Source: Bradyrhizobium sp. AS23.2
GTDB lineage: Bacteria > Pseudomonadota > Alphaproteobacteria > Rhizobiales > Xanthobacteraceae
NCBI RefSeq assembly: GCF_001908185.1
Contig: NZ_LGHM01000116.1
Coordinates: forward strand, 1-32,793
Direction: 5' to 3'
Length of the DNA: 32,793 bases
This document shows positions 18,896 through 27,158 of the stretch, in pieces. A program made the translations under genes and the position numbers. The first letter of the stretch is position 1, and every line of letters begins with the position of its first letter. Under the pieces are notes generated by a model. It saw nothing but the letters and a program-made list of their open reading frames with translations, searched no databases and had not been told where the DNA came from.

Positions 18896-18914
18896 GAGGC
18901 GATTGTTTGAAGGG

Positions 18915-18929
18915 ATATGGTAACCATAT
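18915..18929. promoter_or_regulatory. Operator-like palindrome ATATGGTAACCATAT upstream of manX/ptsH
   Basis: Two 7-base perfect arms flank a central A, in a 209-bp gap between hprK and the EIIA gene. Its position suggests a binding site for control of the EIIA-HPr pair separately from chvG-hprK. The regulator is unknown. A tiny frame starting inside it (18928-18954, eight codons) has no convincing ribosome site. Confidence 0.45.
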
Positions 18930-19088
18930 GAACCTCACTATCGCGACCGGATAGACCGGCGCAGCTCCCCTCATCCATCCGTCTAGATTCAGGGAGATAC
19001 GCAACATCCCCTCTTGCGCGGGGGCTCTGGATGGTCAAAGTGGCGCGTTCGTGCGGCGCACCAAGAGCGCCCGCGAGGAGTTTTTCCG

Positions 19089-19490
19089 ATGATTGGTCTA
19101 GTACTTGTGACCCACGGGCGCCTTGCCGACGAATTCAAGGCAGCGCTTGAACATGTCATGGGGCCACAAAAGCAAATCGAAGCGATCACGATCGGCGCCG
19201 AAGATGATTCCGATCTCTGTCGAAGCGACATCATCGAGGCGGTTAACCGCGTCGATTCCGGCGACGGCGTTGCGATCCTCACCGACATGTTCGGCGGCAC
19301 GCCGTCCAACCTTGCGATTTCCTGCATGAGCCGGCCCAAGGTCGAAGTGCTCGCGGGCATCAACCTTCCCATGCTGGTGAAGCTCGCCAAGGTGCGCGAG
19401 GAGCGTTCGCTGCCCGACGCGATCGCGATGGCCCAGGAAGCAGGCCGCAAATACGTCACCATCGCCAGCCGCGTGCTCGCCGGCAAATGA
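19089..19490 (+). CDS. manX: PTS EIIA component, mannose/fructose (EIIA-Man) type
   Basis: The 133-residue cytoplasmic protein matches the EIIA-Man fold: MIGLVLVTHGRLADEF with phospho-His9, LTDMFGGTPSNLA in the second strand-loop, and EVLAGINLPMLVKL. It takes phosphate from HPr. With no sugar permease (EIIB, EIIC, EIID) nearby, it is most likely a regulatory output of the incomplete PTS found in Rhizobiales. GAGGAG at 19075-19080, eight bases before the ATG at 19089, supports the start over an upstream in-frame codon at 19014. It overlaps ptsH by ATGA. Confidence 0.94.
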   Translation: MIGLVLVTHGRLADEFKAALEHVMGPQKQIEAITIGAEDDSDLCRSDIIEAVNRVDSGDGVAILTDMFGGTPSNLAISCMSRPKVEVLAGINLPMLVKLAKVREERSLPDAIAMAQEAGRKYVTIASRVLAGK

Positions 19491-19813
19491 GCGAGCACGC
19501 GCCACTCGGAAACCAGGCCGGGACGGGCGTGCCCGCAGGAGCGATTTCCAAAGAGCTTCTGATCATCAACAAGCGCGGCCTGCATGCCCGCGCCTCCGCG
19601 AAATTCGTCCAGGCGGTCGAGCGCTTCAACGCGCAGGTGTGGGTGACGCGCGGCGGCGAGACCGTCGGCGGCACCTCGATCATGGGCCTGATGATGCTCG
19701 CCGCGGGACCCGGCACGACCATCACCGTCGCCGCCGCCGGCGCTGATGCCGAAGCCGCGCTCGCGGCGATCACCGAGCTCGTTGAGAGCAAGTTCAACGA
19801 GGAAGGCACTTAG
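19487..19813 (+). CDS. ptsH: HPr phosphocarrier protein
   Basis: The 108-residue protein is HPr with an N-terminal extension of about 20 residues before the conserved core (KELLIINKRGLHARASAKFV). His33 in RGLHAR is the EI phosphorylation site, and Ser64 in GGTSIMGLMML is the equivalent of Ser46, the HprK target. Having both sites, together with hprK 600 bases upstream, indicates dual control by PEP-dependent and ATP-dependent phosphorylation. No EI gene (ptsI or ptsP) is in the window. Its start overlaps the EIIA stop (19487-19490). Confidence 0.96.
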   Translation: MSEHAPLGNQAGTGVPAGAISKELLIINKRGLHARASAKFVQAVERFNAQVWVTRGGETVGGTSIMGLMMLAAGPGTTITVAAAGADAEAALAAITELVESKFNEEGT

Positions 19814-19831
19814 GCGGCTGCGCCCATGAAG

Positions 19832-19932
19832 GCGCCGTAGGGTGGGCAAAGGCGCGACGCGCCGTGCCGACCATCTTTCTTTCCTGTGAGAGGTTTTGGT
19901 GGGCACGCTTCGCTTTGCCCACCCTACGGCGC
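19832..19932. repeat. Palindromic repeat GCGCCGTAGGGTGGGCAAAG between ptsH and GT39 gene
   Basis: GCGCCGTAGGGTGGGCAAAG at 19832-19851 is a perfect inverted match to the right arm at 19913-19932 (CTTTGCCCACCCTACGGCGC). Inner bases also pair partly (GCGCGACGCG region). It separates converging genes and ends just before the GT39 stop codon. This is a common dispersed Bradyrhizobium-type element. Confidence 0.9.
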
Positions 19933-19937
19933 CTCGA

Positions 19938-21563
19938 TCACTTCGCCGGCGGCGCGATGTAGATGTTCCAGCTCATCGACGGGCCGGCCTTGCCGTGGGT
20001 GAAGCGGCGCGTCGTCATCACCATGCGCTCGGCATTCGGCGCGGTCTCGGACACCCATTTCTCGAACGCCGGCAGGCGGCCGTCGGTCGGATCGAACACG
20101 CCGATGAAGCCATACTTCTTGACGTCATCGCGCGAGGTCAGCCCGGAATCCCAGGCTTCGATCGGCATGAGCGCGGCCGGATGATCGGGGCTGTAGAACA
20201 CCAGCGGCTGGATCGATTCCATGGTGCCGGCGACGATCGCCCAGCGCGAGCCGAAGCGCTGGCGCCAGGCCTGCGTCAGCTCGCGCGCGAGATCCGAGCG
20301 CGCGCCATAGGTCGCCGTGTTGCCGGCATTGGCCGCCATCTCGCGCGCGGCGATCCAGGGCGAGGCGGCAAGCGTCGCCACGCTGAGCACGAGCCAGATC
20401 GCGGCGATGTTGAAGAGGGTTGCGCTCTGCACCCGTAGCGCAGGGATCGCGACCAGCGCGAGCGGCACCAGGAAGAACAGCGAGATGCCCCAATCGGTCT
20501 TCATGTAGATGCTGAAGGCGAGCGCGCCGAGCGGCGGGCCGATCGCGACGATGATCTGGATGATCCAGACATTGAGCGCTCGCGACAGGTTGACGCCCGG
20601 ATTGACGCCGCGCCCCCATGCGCGCGTGACGATGCGCAAGGGCGAATGCAGCAACAGCGTGAACCACTGCGGCACCAGCGCCATCGCCAGCGCGGCCAGC
20701 GCCACCGGCAGCGCCAGCAGTGCAAAATTATGCAGGGCGTAGCCGGCGACGAGCTGATGCACCTGGCCGCTGTCCTCGAGGCTGTAGGTGTCGCCGGCAT
20801 AGGTCAGCGGCACGAAATGCACGTCCGCCAGCCAGACGATGTGCGGGATCATCGCCACCACGAGCGTCGCGATCGCAATCCACGGCGCCGGCGACAACAG
20901 GAATCTCAGCCGCTCCGGATGGATCAATGCGGCAAGGCCGATGGCGCCGATCATGGTCAGCACCCAGTATTTGGTCATCAGCGCCAGCGCGCCGGCAAGC
21001 CCGAGCCAGATGCCGGACTGCCAGCTTCGCTTCTCGAAGGCGTTGAGATAGGCGAGCACCAGAAGCGGCAGCGTGACGAGCTGCAGCAGGTCCGCGTTGT
21101 ACTTGAAGCCCTTGAAATTGAAGATCGGGTAGAGCGCGATCATCACCACGACCAGGAACGCGCGCCTTGCGTCCACCACGCGCAGCGCGACCAGCCAGCA
21201 GATCACCATGCCGACGCTGTCGGTCGCCATCGCCAGCGCATAAGTCGCCCAGTCCGTCGGCGGGAACACCTTGAACCAGAGGCCGGCGACCCAGCCCGAC
21301 AGCGGCGGGTGCTTGCCATAGCCGAGCAGGAATTTCTGCCCCCAGCCCCAGGCTTCTGCGACGTCCATGTGAACGTCCTGCGCTGCCTTGAGATTGATCA
21401 GGATGAAGGTCCAGAGCACCGCATGCAGGATGGCGAGCTGGATCACCAGCCAGAGGCTGGCCTCGGGGCGGGTCGCGCAGGCAACCAGCCAGGCCCGGAA
21501 ACGGTTGTAGCTCACCCGGGTCTTCGTACGCGGCCTGGCGGCGGGAAGAGAAGTGGTCGACAT
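19938..21563 (-). CDS. GT39-type (PMT/ArnT-like) membrane glycosyltransferase
   Basis: The 541-residue polytopic protein has about ten membrane segments and a soluble C-terminal part. The first periplasmic loop region reads AWGWGQKFLLGYGKHPPLSGW, of the type seen in ArnT/PMT-related enzymes of GT39/PF13231, which transfer sugars from polyprenyl phosphate to lipid A, proteins or glycans outside the inner membrane. YNADLLQL and LALMTKYWVLTM are further family-like stretches. The acceptor is unknown. The frame continues to 21905 on the minus strand, but the extension overlaps the divergent lepA start. The ATG at 21563 gives a short cytoplasmic tail before TM1 (LWLVIQLAILHAVLWTFIL). Confidence 0.85.
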   Translation of the reverse strand: MSTTSLPAARPRTKTRVSYNRFRAWLVACATRPEASLWLVIQLAILHAVLWTFILINLKAAQDVHMDVAEAWGWGQKFLLGYGKHPPLSGWVAGLWFKVFPPTDWATYALAMATDSVGMVICWLVALRVVDARRAFLVVVMIALYPIFNFKGFKYNADLLQLVTLPLLVLAYLNAFEKRSWQSGIWLGLAGALALMTKYWVLTMIGAIGLAALIHPERLRFLLSPAPWIAIATLVVAMIPHIVWLADVHFVPLTYAGDTYSLEDSGQVHQLVAGYALHNFALLALPVALAALAMALVPQWFTLLLHSPLRIVTRAWGRGVNPGVNLSRALNVWIIQIIVAIGPPLGALAFSIYMKTDWGISLFFLVPLALVAIPALRVQSATLFNIAAIWLVLSVATLAASPWIAAREMAANAGNTATYGARSDLARELTQAWRQRFGSRWAIVAGTMESIQPLVFYSPDHPAALMPIEAWDSGLTSRDDVKKYGFIGVFDPTDGRLPAFEKWVSETAPNAERMVMTTRRFTHGKAGPSMSWNIYIAPPAK

Positions 21564-21678
21564 GGGGCGCTTGCGTAGCGCGTTTTCGGCCCTGTTGGAA
21601 TCAGCTTGGCGTGAAGAAAGGCCCTGAAAATACAGCAATATGGTTGCCGCACGGGGATGTGAGTGGTATCCCGCGCCC

Positions 21679-23490
21679 ATGACGACCGTCCCCATTTCCA
21701 ACATCCGCAATTTCTCCATCGTCGCCCATATCGACCATGGCAAATCGACGCTGGCCGACCGCCTGATCCAGATGACGGGCGGCCTCTCCGACCGCGAAAT
21801 GGCGGGCAAGGAGCAGGTGCTCGATTCCATGGACATCGAGCGCGAGCGCGGCATCACGATCAAGGCGCAGACGGTCCGGCTCTCGTACCGCGCCAAGGAC
21901 GGCAAGGACTACATCTTCAACCTGATGGACACGCCCGGCCATGTCGACTTCGCCTACGAGGTCTCGCGGTCGCTGGCGGCCTGCGAGGGTTCCCTGCTGG
22001 TGGTCGACGCCAGCCAGGGCGTCGAAGCGCAGACGCTCGCCAACGTCTACCAGGCGCTCGACAACAATCACGAGATCGTGCCGGTCCTGAACAAGGTCGA
22101 TCTTCCGGCCGCCGAGCCCGAGAAGATCAAGCAGCAGATCGAGGACGTCATCGGCATCGATGCCTCGGAAGCCGTGATGATCTCGGCCAAGACCGGCCTC
22201 GGTGTTCCCGACGTGCTCGAAGCGATCGTCACCCGCCTGCCGCCGCCGAAGGGCGACCGCGACGCCACACTGAAGGCGCTGCTGGTCGACAGCTGGTACG
22301 ATGTCTATCTCGGCGTCGTCGTCCTGATCCGTGTCGTCGACGGCGTCATGAAGAAGGGCCAGCGCGTCCGCATGATGGGCACCGGCGCGGCCTACGACGT
22401 CGAGCGCGTCGGCTTCTTCACGCCGAAGATGCAGCAGGTCGACGAGCTCGGGCCCGGTGAGATCGGCTTCATCACCGCCGCGATCAAGGAAGTCGCCGAC
22501 ACCCGCGTCGGCGATACCATCACCGACGACAAGAAGCCGGTCGCGGACATGCTGCCCGGCTTCAAGCCGGCGATCCCGGTCGTGTTCTGCGGCCTGTTCC
22601 CGGTCGACGCCGATGACTTCGAAACGCTGCGCGCCGCGATGGGCAAGCTGCGCCTCAACGACGCCAGCTTCTCCTTCGAGATGGAGACCTCGGCCGCGCT
22701 CGGCTTCGGCTTCCGCTGCGGTTTCCTCGGCCTGTTGCACCTGGAGATCATCCAGGAGCGGCTGTCGCGCGAATTCGATCTCAACCTGATCGCGACCGCG
22801 CCGAGCGTCATCTACAAGATGAAGCTCACCGACGGCCAGGAGATCGAGATCCACAATCCCGTCGACATGCCCGACGTGGTCAAGATCGCCGAGATCGACG
22901 AGCCCTGGATCGAGGCGACGATCCTCACCCCCGACGAATATCTCGGCAGCGTGCTGAAGCTGTGCCAGGACCGCCGCGGCTCGCAGAAGGAGCTCACCTA
23001 CGTCGGCTCCCGCGCGATGGTGAAATACGATTTGCCGCTCAACGAAGTCGTGTTCGACTTCTACGACCGCCTGAAGTCAGTCTCCAAGGGCTACGCCTCG
23101 TTCGACTATCATCTCACCGACTACAAGCCGGCTGATCTCGTCAAGATGCAGATCCTGGTCAATGCCGAGCCGGTCGATGCGCTCTCCATGCTGGTGCATC
23201 GCACCCGCGCCGAGGGCCGCGGCCGCGCCATGGTCGAGAAGATGAAGGAGCTGATCCCGCCGCACATGTTCCAGATCCCGATCCAGGCGGCGATCGGCGG
23301 CAAGGTGATCGCGCGTGAGACGGTCCGCGCACTGCGCAAGGACGTCACCGCGAAGTGCTACGGTGGCGACATCACGCGCAAGCGCAAGCTTCTGGAGAAG
23401 CAGAAGGAAGGCAAGAAGAAGATGCGGCAGTTCGGCAAGGTCGACATCCCGCAGGAAGCTTTTATTGCCGCGCTGAAGGTGGATAGCTGA
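21679..23490 (+). CDS. lepA: Elongation factor 4 (LepA), ribosomal back-translocase GTPase
   Basis: The 603-residue translational GTPase has G1 AHIDHGKST (residues 16-24), the switch-I motif RGITIKAQ, G3 DTPGHVDF and G4 NKVDLP. The LepA-specific C-terminal region reads KCYGGDITRKRKLLEKQKEGKKKM, here spanning about residues 556-579, and the protein ends VDIPQEAFIAALKVDS. Length is normal (about 600). It acts on ribosomes under ionic or other stress and may aid initiation or ribosome assembly. The ATG at 21679 gives the usual N-terminus; an in-frame start at 21640 would add 13 unrelated residues. It is divergent from the GT39 gene. Confidence 0.98.
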   Translation: MTTVPISNIRNFSIVAHIDHGKSTLADRLIQMTGGLSDREMAGKEQVLDSMDIERERGITIKAQTVRLSYRAKDGKDYIFNLMDTPGHVDFAYEVSRSLAACEGSLLVVDASQGVEAQTLANVYQALDNNHEIVPVLNKVDLPAAEPEKIKQQIEDVIGIDASEAVMISAKTGLGVPDVLEAIVTRLPPPKGDRDATLKALLVDSWYDVYLGVVVLIRVVDGVMKKGQRVRMMGTGAAYDVERVGFFTPKMQQVDELGPGEIGFITAAIKEVADTRVGDTITDDKKPVADMLPGFKPAIPVVFCGLFPVDADDFETLRAAMGKLRLNDASFSFEMETSAALGFGFRCGFLGLLHLEIIQERLSREFDLNLIATAPSVIYKMKLTDGQEIEIHNPVDMPDVVKIAEIDEPWIEATILTPDEYLGSVLKLCQDRRGSQKELTYVGSRAMVKYDLPLNEVVFDFYDRLKSVSKGYASFDYHLTDYKPADLVKMQILVNAEPVDALSMLVHRTRAEGRGRAMVEKMKELIPPHMFQIPIQAAIGGKVIARETVRALRKDVTAKCYGGDITRKRKLLEKQKEGKKKMRQFGKVDIPQEAFIAALKVDS

Positions 23491-23528
23491 GGCGACCGCT
23501 CAGGCCGCCTAACGAATACTTCAGCCGC

Positions 23529-23678
23529 CGTCATGCCCGGGGCTTGCCGTCTTCGCTGAAGCTTCGCCGGCCCAACACCGGTAGCCCGGCGAAGCCTTGG
23601 CGGAGCCGGGTCCCGGGCATCCACGTTCTTGGTGCCGCGCGGAAGCCCTGGATGGCCGGGTCAAGCCCGGTCATGACG
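23529..23678. repeat. Composite (nested) palindromic repeat after lepA
   Basis: The outer arms, CGTCATGCCCGGGGCTTG from 23529 and CAAGCCCGGTCATGACG ending 23678, are inverted. An inner palindrome (AAGCTTCGCCGG... near 23560, CCGGCGAAGCCTT near 23588) lies between them. It looks like one repeat element with another inside. The rest of the 368-bp gap between lepA and the acyltransferase gene (23491-23858) shows no gene. Confidence 0.75.
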
Positions 23679-23858
23679 ACGACGGCGAAACCCAAATTTC
23701 GTGACGAGACCAGGTCCGGCCTAAACCTTTCGCGACCGGGCAACAAAAAAATCTCGAAAACAACCCCATGCACAGTAGCCGGCACCTTGTTGGCATTGCG
23801 CTTTTTCGTTTTTGCGAAGTCCGTTTGACTCGTCGGGCAAAACACCCGCAGAATGCGA

Positions 23859-25103
23859 TCATGGCACAGCCGGGCCGGTGACCGCGGCGGCAGGCGCCGT
23901 TTCGCGCGGCGCGCGGCGGCCATTCAACACCACGCCGACAAAGGTGAAGCGCACCAGCAGGTGATAGCTCGCAAGCATCGGGGGCAATGCAACGACGAGG
24001 ATGATTGCGAACTTGATCGGCCCGGGCCAGTCGAGTTGCGATACCGCGACCTGCAACGCCATCACGATCGGCGTGTGGATCAGATAGAGCCAGTAGGACG
24101 CATCGGCGAGGTAGCGCCACGTCGGACTGAAACCGGACATGAACCGGAGCGCGAGACCGAGGACCGCGAAGGTCGAAATCCAGATCGCCGGTGCATACAG
24201 GATGGCGGAGACAAGCCTGAGCGTGGCGGAGCTGAGTGGCAGTCTTGGCGCACCCGGCGCGGACGACGTCACACCGGAAAGCACGAAGTTGATCAGGATC
24301 AGGCCAACCGCGAGCAGGAGGTGCGGAAACCAGCGTCGCTCGAGGAGCCGCAGCAGATCGATCTGCCGATGCAAGAGCCAGCCGACGCCGAATGCCGTGC
24401 CGAAGCCGATCCAGGCCTGCGCGTTGGTGACAAGTGATTGATCCGGCGTCCTCACCCCCATCGCAGTGATCCATCTTTGGTCGAGGCTGAAAGCAATGCC
24501 AATCGGAATCGCCAGAACCGGGGTAGCCAGAGGATTGCGCATGATCCATGCGAAGAGACGGTCAAGGACCGTTCGCAGAGTGCCGGACGCGTCGAGCCAA
24601 GCGATGACGCTGCGCAGCAGCAGCATGGCGACATAGAGCTCGAGCAACACATAGAGAAACCAGAGGTGGACGAGGGGGAAATTCGGCAGCGCCGGCGGCC
24701 AGCCGCGCGCGCCGGAGGTCGGGCCGCCATTCGCCAAGCTGGACGCCCAGATCACGATCAGTGCCATGGGCGTGAACACGATCGGCCAGCCGATCACGAG
24801 CGGCAGCCCGATCCTCTGCAGCCTGTCCCTGACAAAGTCCCAGGCTCCGCGGCGATGAAAACTCATGCGGGCGAAGAACCCTGCCATCAGGAAGAAGGTC
24901 GTCATCCGAAAGACGTGAATGGTGAATGACAGCAGGCCCAGGGCCACGCTCGGATGGGTATCCTGGATGAACCAGAGCCTCGGGACAGGCACGAATGACA
25001 TTATTGCGTGCAGGACAATGCCGAGCAGCAGGGCAAAACCCCTGACAGCATCGAGCGCGTGCAACCGTTCCGATACAGGGGTGGCAGCGGCGAGAGGGGA
25101 CAT
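23859..25103 (-). CDS. Acyltransferase family 3 (OpgC/OafA-like) membrane protein
   Basis: The 414-residue polytopic protein begins with RLHALDAVRGFALLLGIVLHA (residues about 13-33), the acyltransferase-3 opening with the conserved Arg and His on TM1. It has about ten hydrophobic segments and includes YWLYLIHTPIVMALQ near the end, a typical AT3 closing motif. Such proteins acylate glucans, O-antigen, peptidoglycan or small molecules at the inner membrane; HALDAVRGF and the length recall glucan-succinylating OpgC-like members. The open frame continues to 26048, but the upstream part is the shadow of the AraC gene, so the ATG at 25103 is used. It lies 86 bp after the membrane-bound AraC gene on the same strand. 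Confidence 0.85.
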   Translation of the reverse strand: MSPLAAATPVSERLHALDAVRGFALLLGIVLHAIMSFVPVPRLWFIQDTHPSVALGLLSFTIHVFRMTTFFLMAGFFARMSFHRRGAWDFVRDRLQRIGLPLVIGWPIVFTPMALIVIWASSLANGGPTSGARGWPPALPNFPLVHLWFLYVLLELYVAMLLLRSVIAWLDASGTLRTVLDRLFAWIMRNPLATPVLAIPIGIAFSLDQRWITAMGVRTPDQSLVTNAQAWIGFGTAFGVGWLLHRQIDLLRLLERRWFPHLLLAVGLILINFVLSGVTSSAPGAPRLPLSSATLRLVSAILYAPAIWISTFAVLGLALRFMSGFSPTWRYLADASYWLYLIHTPIVMALQVAVSQLDWPGPIKFAIILVVALPPMLASYHLLVRFTFVGVVLNGRRAPRETAPAAAVTGPAVP

Positions 25104-25189
25104 GGACGGCTCATGCTGGCTAGAGAGGATCTTCTGCCAGACAGTTTGCCCAATCACGTCAGGGGCCTCTCGCCCGATGCGGAAATCGG

Positions 25190-26338
25190 CTAGCCGATTT
25201 CTTGACGCCGCTGGCCGATTTTGCGGTCGCGATCGGCGTCGGGTGCCGTTTGCGCCGAGGTCAGGGCCTCGCGACGGAATTCGCTCGGGGTCATGCCGGT
25301 TTCGGCCTTGAAGGCGCGATTGAAAGGTCCGATCGACTGGAAGCCGGCATCCATGGCGATGGTCAGCACCGGCACCTCCCGCTGCACCAGGTCGGACAGC
25401 GCCAGCTTTGCATCTTCGATGCGATAGTGATTCAGGAACGCATTGAAGTTGCGATAGCCCAGTCCCTCGTTGATCGCCTGGCGGAGCCGGTACTCGGGGA
25501 CGTCGAACCGTGCCGCGAGCGTCCCGATCGAAAGACCTTCCTGCCTGTAGATGCGCTCTACCGTCATCAGATGGTCGAGGCGCCGGAGCAGCAACGGGTC
25601 GACGACGATCCCTCCCCTGGCGGCACGATCGGCCCCGCGAGCTTCGCCGGATGCGATCGCCGCCGTGGCGTCGTTGACGGCCACGGCCGCCTGTGTGCCG
25701 AATGCGCCCAAGCCGGCGAGCATGGCCACCACGAACAGCCCAAGAGCGGTCGGGAGACTGCCGGGCGCGCCGGGGACTGCGACCGGAATCGCGGCGAAGC
25801 CGGCGCCGGCGACAGCCGCGATGAGCACGACATTGATCGCCAGCATCGCCAGCCGCAGCCGGCGGCGCCGCGCGACCAGATCGGCACGCCAGGTCTTGAC
25901 CGTCTGGACCGCGGCCGCGAGTGCCAGCACTACGGCCACCGACGACAGGACCTTGCCGCCGGCCAGGGCCAAGGCGGGCCAGTTTGCCCAACCCAGCGTA
26001 ATCGCAAACCCGACGGCAACGATCGCCAGCCAGAGGGCGCCGTGCCACCGCCTGAGCACGAAATCATCGTCGAACGCCGCGCGCGCCCACAGCCAGAAGA
26101 CGGCGGGTTGCGCGGACAGGATCGGCAAGACCCACCACCAAGACGACTTGGGAAAAAACGGGGCAGTTGTGATGGCGTAGAATACGCCACCGGCAGACAT
26201 GGCCATGCCCAGCAACGCCTGCTGACCGGTCGCGCGACGCAACAGCACCACGAGGATGATCATCAGGAACACGCCGCTCGTCGCGCCGCGAAGCCCGAGA
26301 TCGATGGCAGTGAGCCCCATCGCGTTCACACCCTGCAT
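25190..26338 (-). CDS. Membrane-bound AraC-family regulator (seven-TM sensor plus HTH)
   Basis: The 382-residue protein has seven hydrophobic segments in its first 230 residues (for example GVFLMIILVVLL, WWWVLPILSAQPAVFWLW, LRLAMLAINVVLIAAVAGAG, ALGLFVVAMLAGLGAFG). A linker follows, then a C-terminal AraC double HTH: LSIGTLAARFDVPEYRLRQAI for the first HTH, and VLTIAMDAGFQSIGPFNRAFKAETGMTPSEFRR for the second, spanning about residues 315-350. Having the DNA-binding domain on a seven-TM protein implies membrane-tethered signalling. ATGs at 26338 and 26320 are both possible starts; the frame runs to 26698 through repeat DNA. The acyltransferase gene follows by 86 bp and is the likely partner or target. 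Confidence 0.88.
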   Translation of the reverse strand: MQGVNAMGLTAIDLGLRGATSGVFLMIILVVLLRRATGQQALLGMAMSAGGVFYAITTAPFFPKSSWWWVLPILSAQPAVFWLWARAAFDDDFVLRRWHGALWLAIVAVGFAITLGWANWPALALAGGKVLSSVAVVLALAAAVQTVKTWRADLVARRRRLRLAMLAINVVLIAAVAGAGFAAIPVAVPGAPGSLPTALGLFVVAMLAGLGAFGTQAAVAVNDATAAIASGEARGADRAARGGIVVDPLLLRRLDHLMTVERIYRQEGLSIGTLAARFDVPEYRLRQAINEGLGYRNFNAFLNHYRIEDAKLALSDLVQREVPVLTIAMDAGFQSIGPFNRAFKAETGMTPSEFRREALTSAQTAPDADRDRKIGQRRQEIG

Positions 26339-26560
26339 GTCCCGCGTTCGAGACCCAACTCTCGCATTGAGTCCGTAGAGGCACAACCCAAACTTGCAGC
26401 CGCGGCTGCGACGGCAGCCATCATTCCGGCGTTCGATAAAGGCACGAAGCGCGCTGCCCGCCGCATCTGCGAGACATCGCTCGATTGATCGAAGAGGCAC
26501 AGGGGAGACGTTCCGCTCGAAAACCCTCATTGCCGCGCTGAGAGTCGCTAAGCCCAAATC

Positions 26561-26718
26561 GTCATTCCGGGGCGCGCCACTTGGCGCGAGCCCGGAATCC
26601 ATTTCTCCACCTTGCTTGCTGCACGATGAATTCTCAGATGCGCAATTGCGCATCATAGTTCGCGCTTCCGCCTTCGCTCTTCGAGCTTCGGCGGACAAGT
26701 CGCGCGCCCCGGAATGAC
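26561..26718. repeat. Disrupted palindromic repeat (GTCATTCCGGGGCGCG family) with inserted DNA
   Basis: The left arm begins GTCATTCCGGGGCGCG at 26561 and continues to GGAATCCAT near 26602. The matching right end, GCGCGCCCCGGAATGAC, is at 26702-26718. Unlike the compact copy at 3225-3328, the centre is expanded by about 55 bases and includes a second repeat-like piece (CTTCGCTCTTCGAGCTTCGG near 26672) and a GCGCAATTGCGC palindrome near 26640. Confidence 0.75.
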
Positions 26719-26813
26719 GATCCCGCGAATATCTTGATCCTCACCACGAAATGGACTGCCACCACGCCGCTCGCGGCCGAACGGGCGAGACTCCGCGCGT
26801 AACCGCCAGCCAT

Positions 26814-26903
26814 GCCCTCCGCTGGCAGACACCATCCGCGCGCACGATCAACAAAACCAAAAGCGCAGAGGAAAGCATGAGCAGGCCGTCGGGATTGACC
26901 TGA
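26814..26903 (+). pseudogene. Degraded duplicate of the MFS gene start region
   Basis: 26814-26896 aligns to 28823-28912 with roughly four-fifths identity by eye and a few small gaps. The aligned part includes a shared GACC/AACC-AAAAGCGC block, a GAGGAAA ribosome site and the start ATGAGC. The copy reads M-S-R-P-S-G-L-T-stop (26877-26903), against M-S-K-P-P-G-F-D in the intact MFS gene. Similarity ends at GGGATT, so only the leader and about six codons remain. Confidence 0.72.
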
Positions 26904-27158
26904 GTCAAAGGAGCTGAAAGCGTTTTAAGCGATTTTGAAACCGGTTGGGGCGGCCGAGGAGCTTCAATTTCTTGGTCCTCTTCCTTTCTTAGTCATCCAA
27001 ACTCTAGCCGCATTGCAGGCACGCTTTGATGCAGTGCGACGCGCTCGCCAGATCGCGCAACTGAGAAAGTGACCACGATGGTCCATTGTCATCGGACAAG
27101 AGGGTCATTCGACGTGCCTGTGCCGCCCAATCCAGCGAGCGGGACGGAGCTGGTTTCC

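Larger units (their letters stand above)
26339..27158. other. 820-bp gene-poor region between the AraC and GH17 genes
   Basis: No supported gene lies here. It holds the AraC promoter region, a disrupted palindromic repeat (26561-26718), a degraded copy of the MFS start region (26814-26903), and a possible small hairpin GAGGA...TCCTC near 26960-26982. The sequence from about 26900 onward is visibly more A/T-rich than flanking housekeeping genes. Confidence 0.7.

Noticed and set aside
18928..18954. Eight-codon leader peptide before the EIIA gene
   Set aside because: Its start lies inside a palindrome, there is no clear ribosome site, and the codons show no regulatory amino-acid run.
21564..21905. 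N-terminal extension of the GT39 protein
   Set aside because: It overlaps the first 75 codons of lepA on the opposite strand and precedes the natural membrane start.
25104..26048. N-terminal extension of the acyltransferase frame
   Set aside because: It is out-of-frame shadow of the AraC gene; the acyltransferase motif starts a dozen residues after the ATG at 25103.
26339..26698. N-terminal extension of the AraC regulator
   Set aside because: It translates palindromic repeat DNA and adds soluble, motif-free sequence before the first membrane helix.
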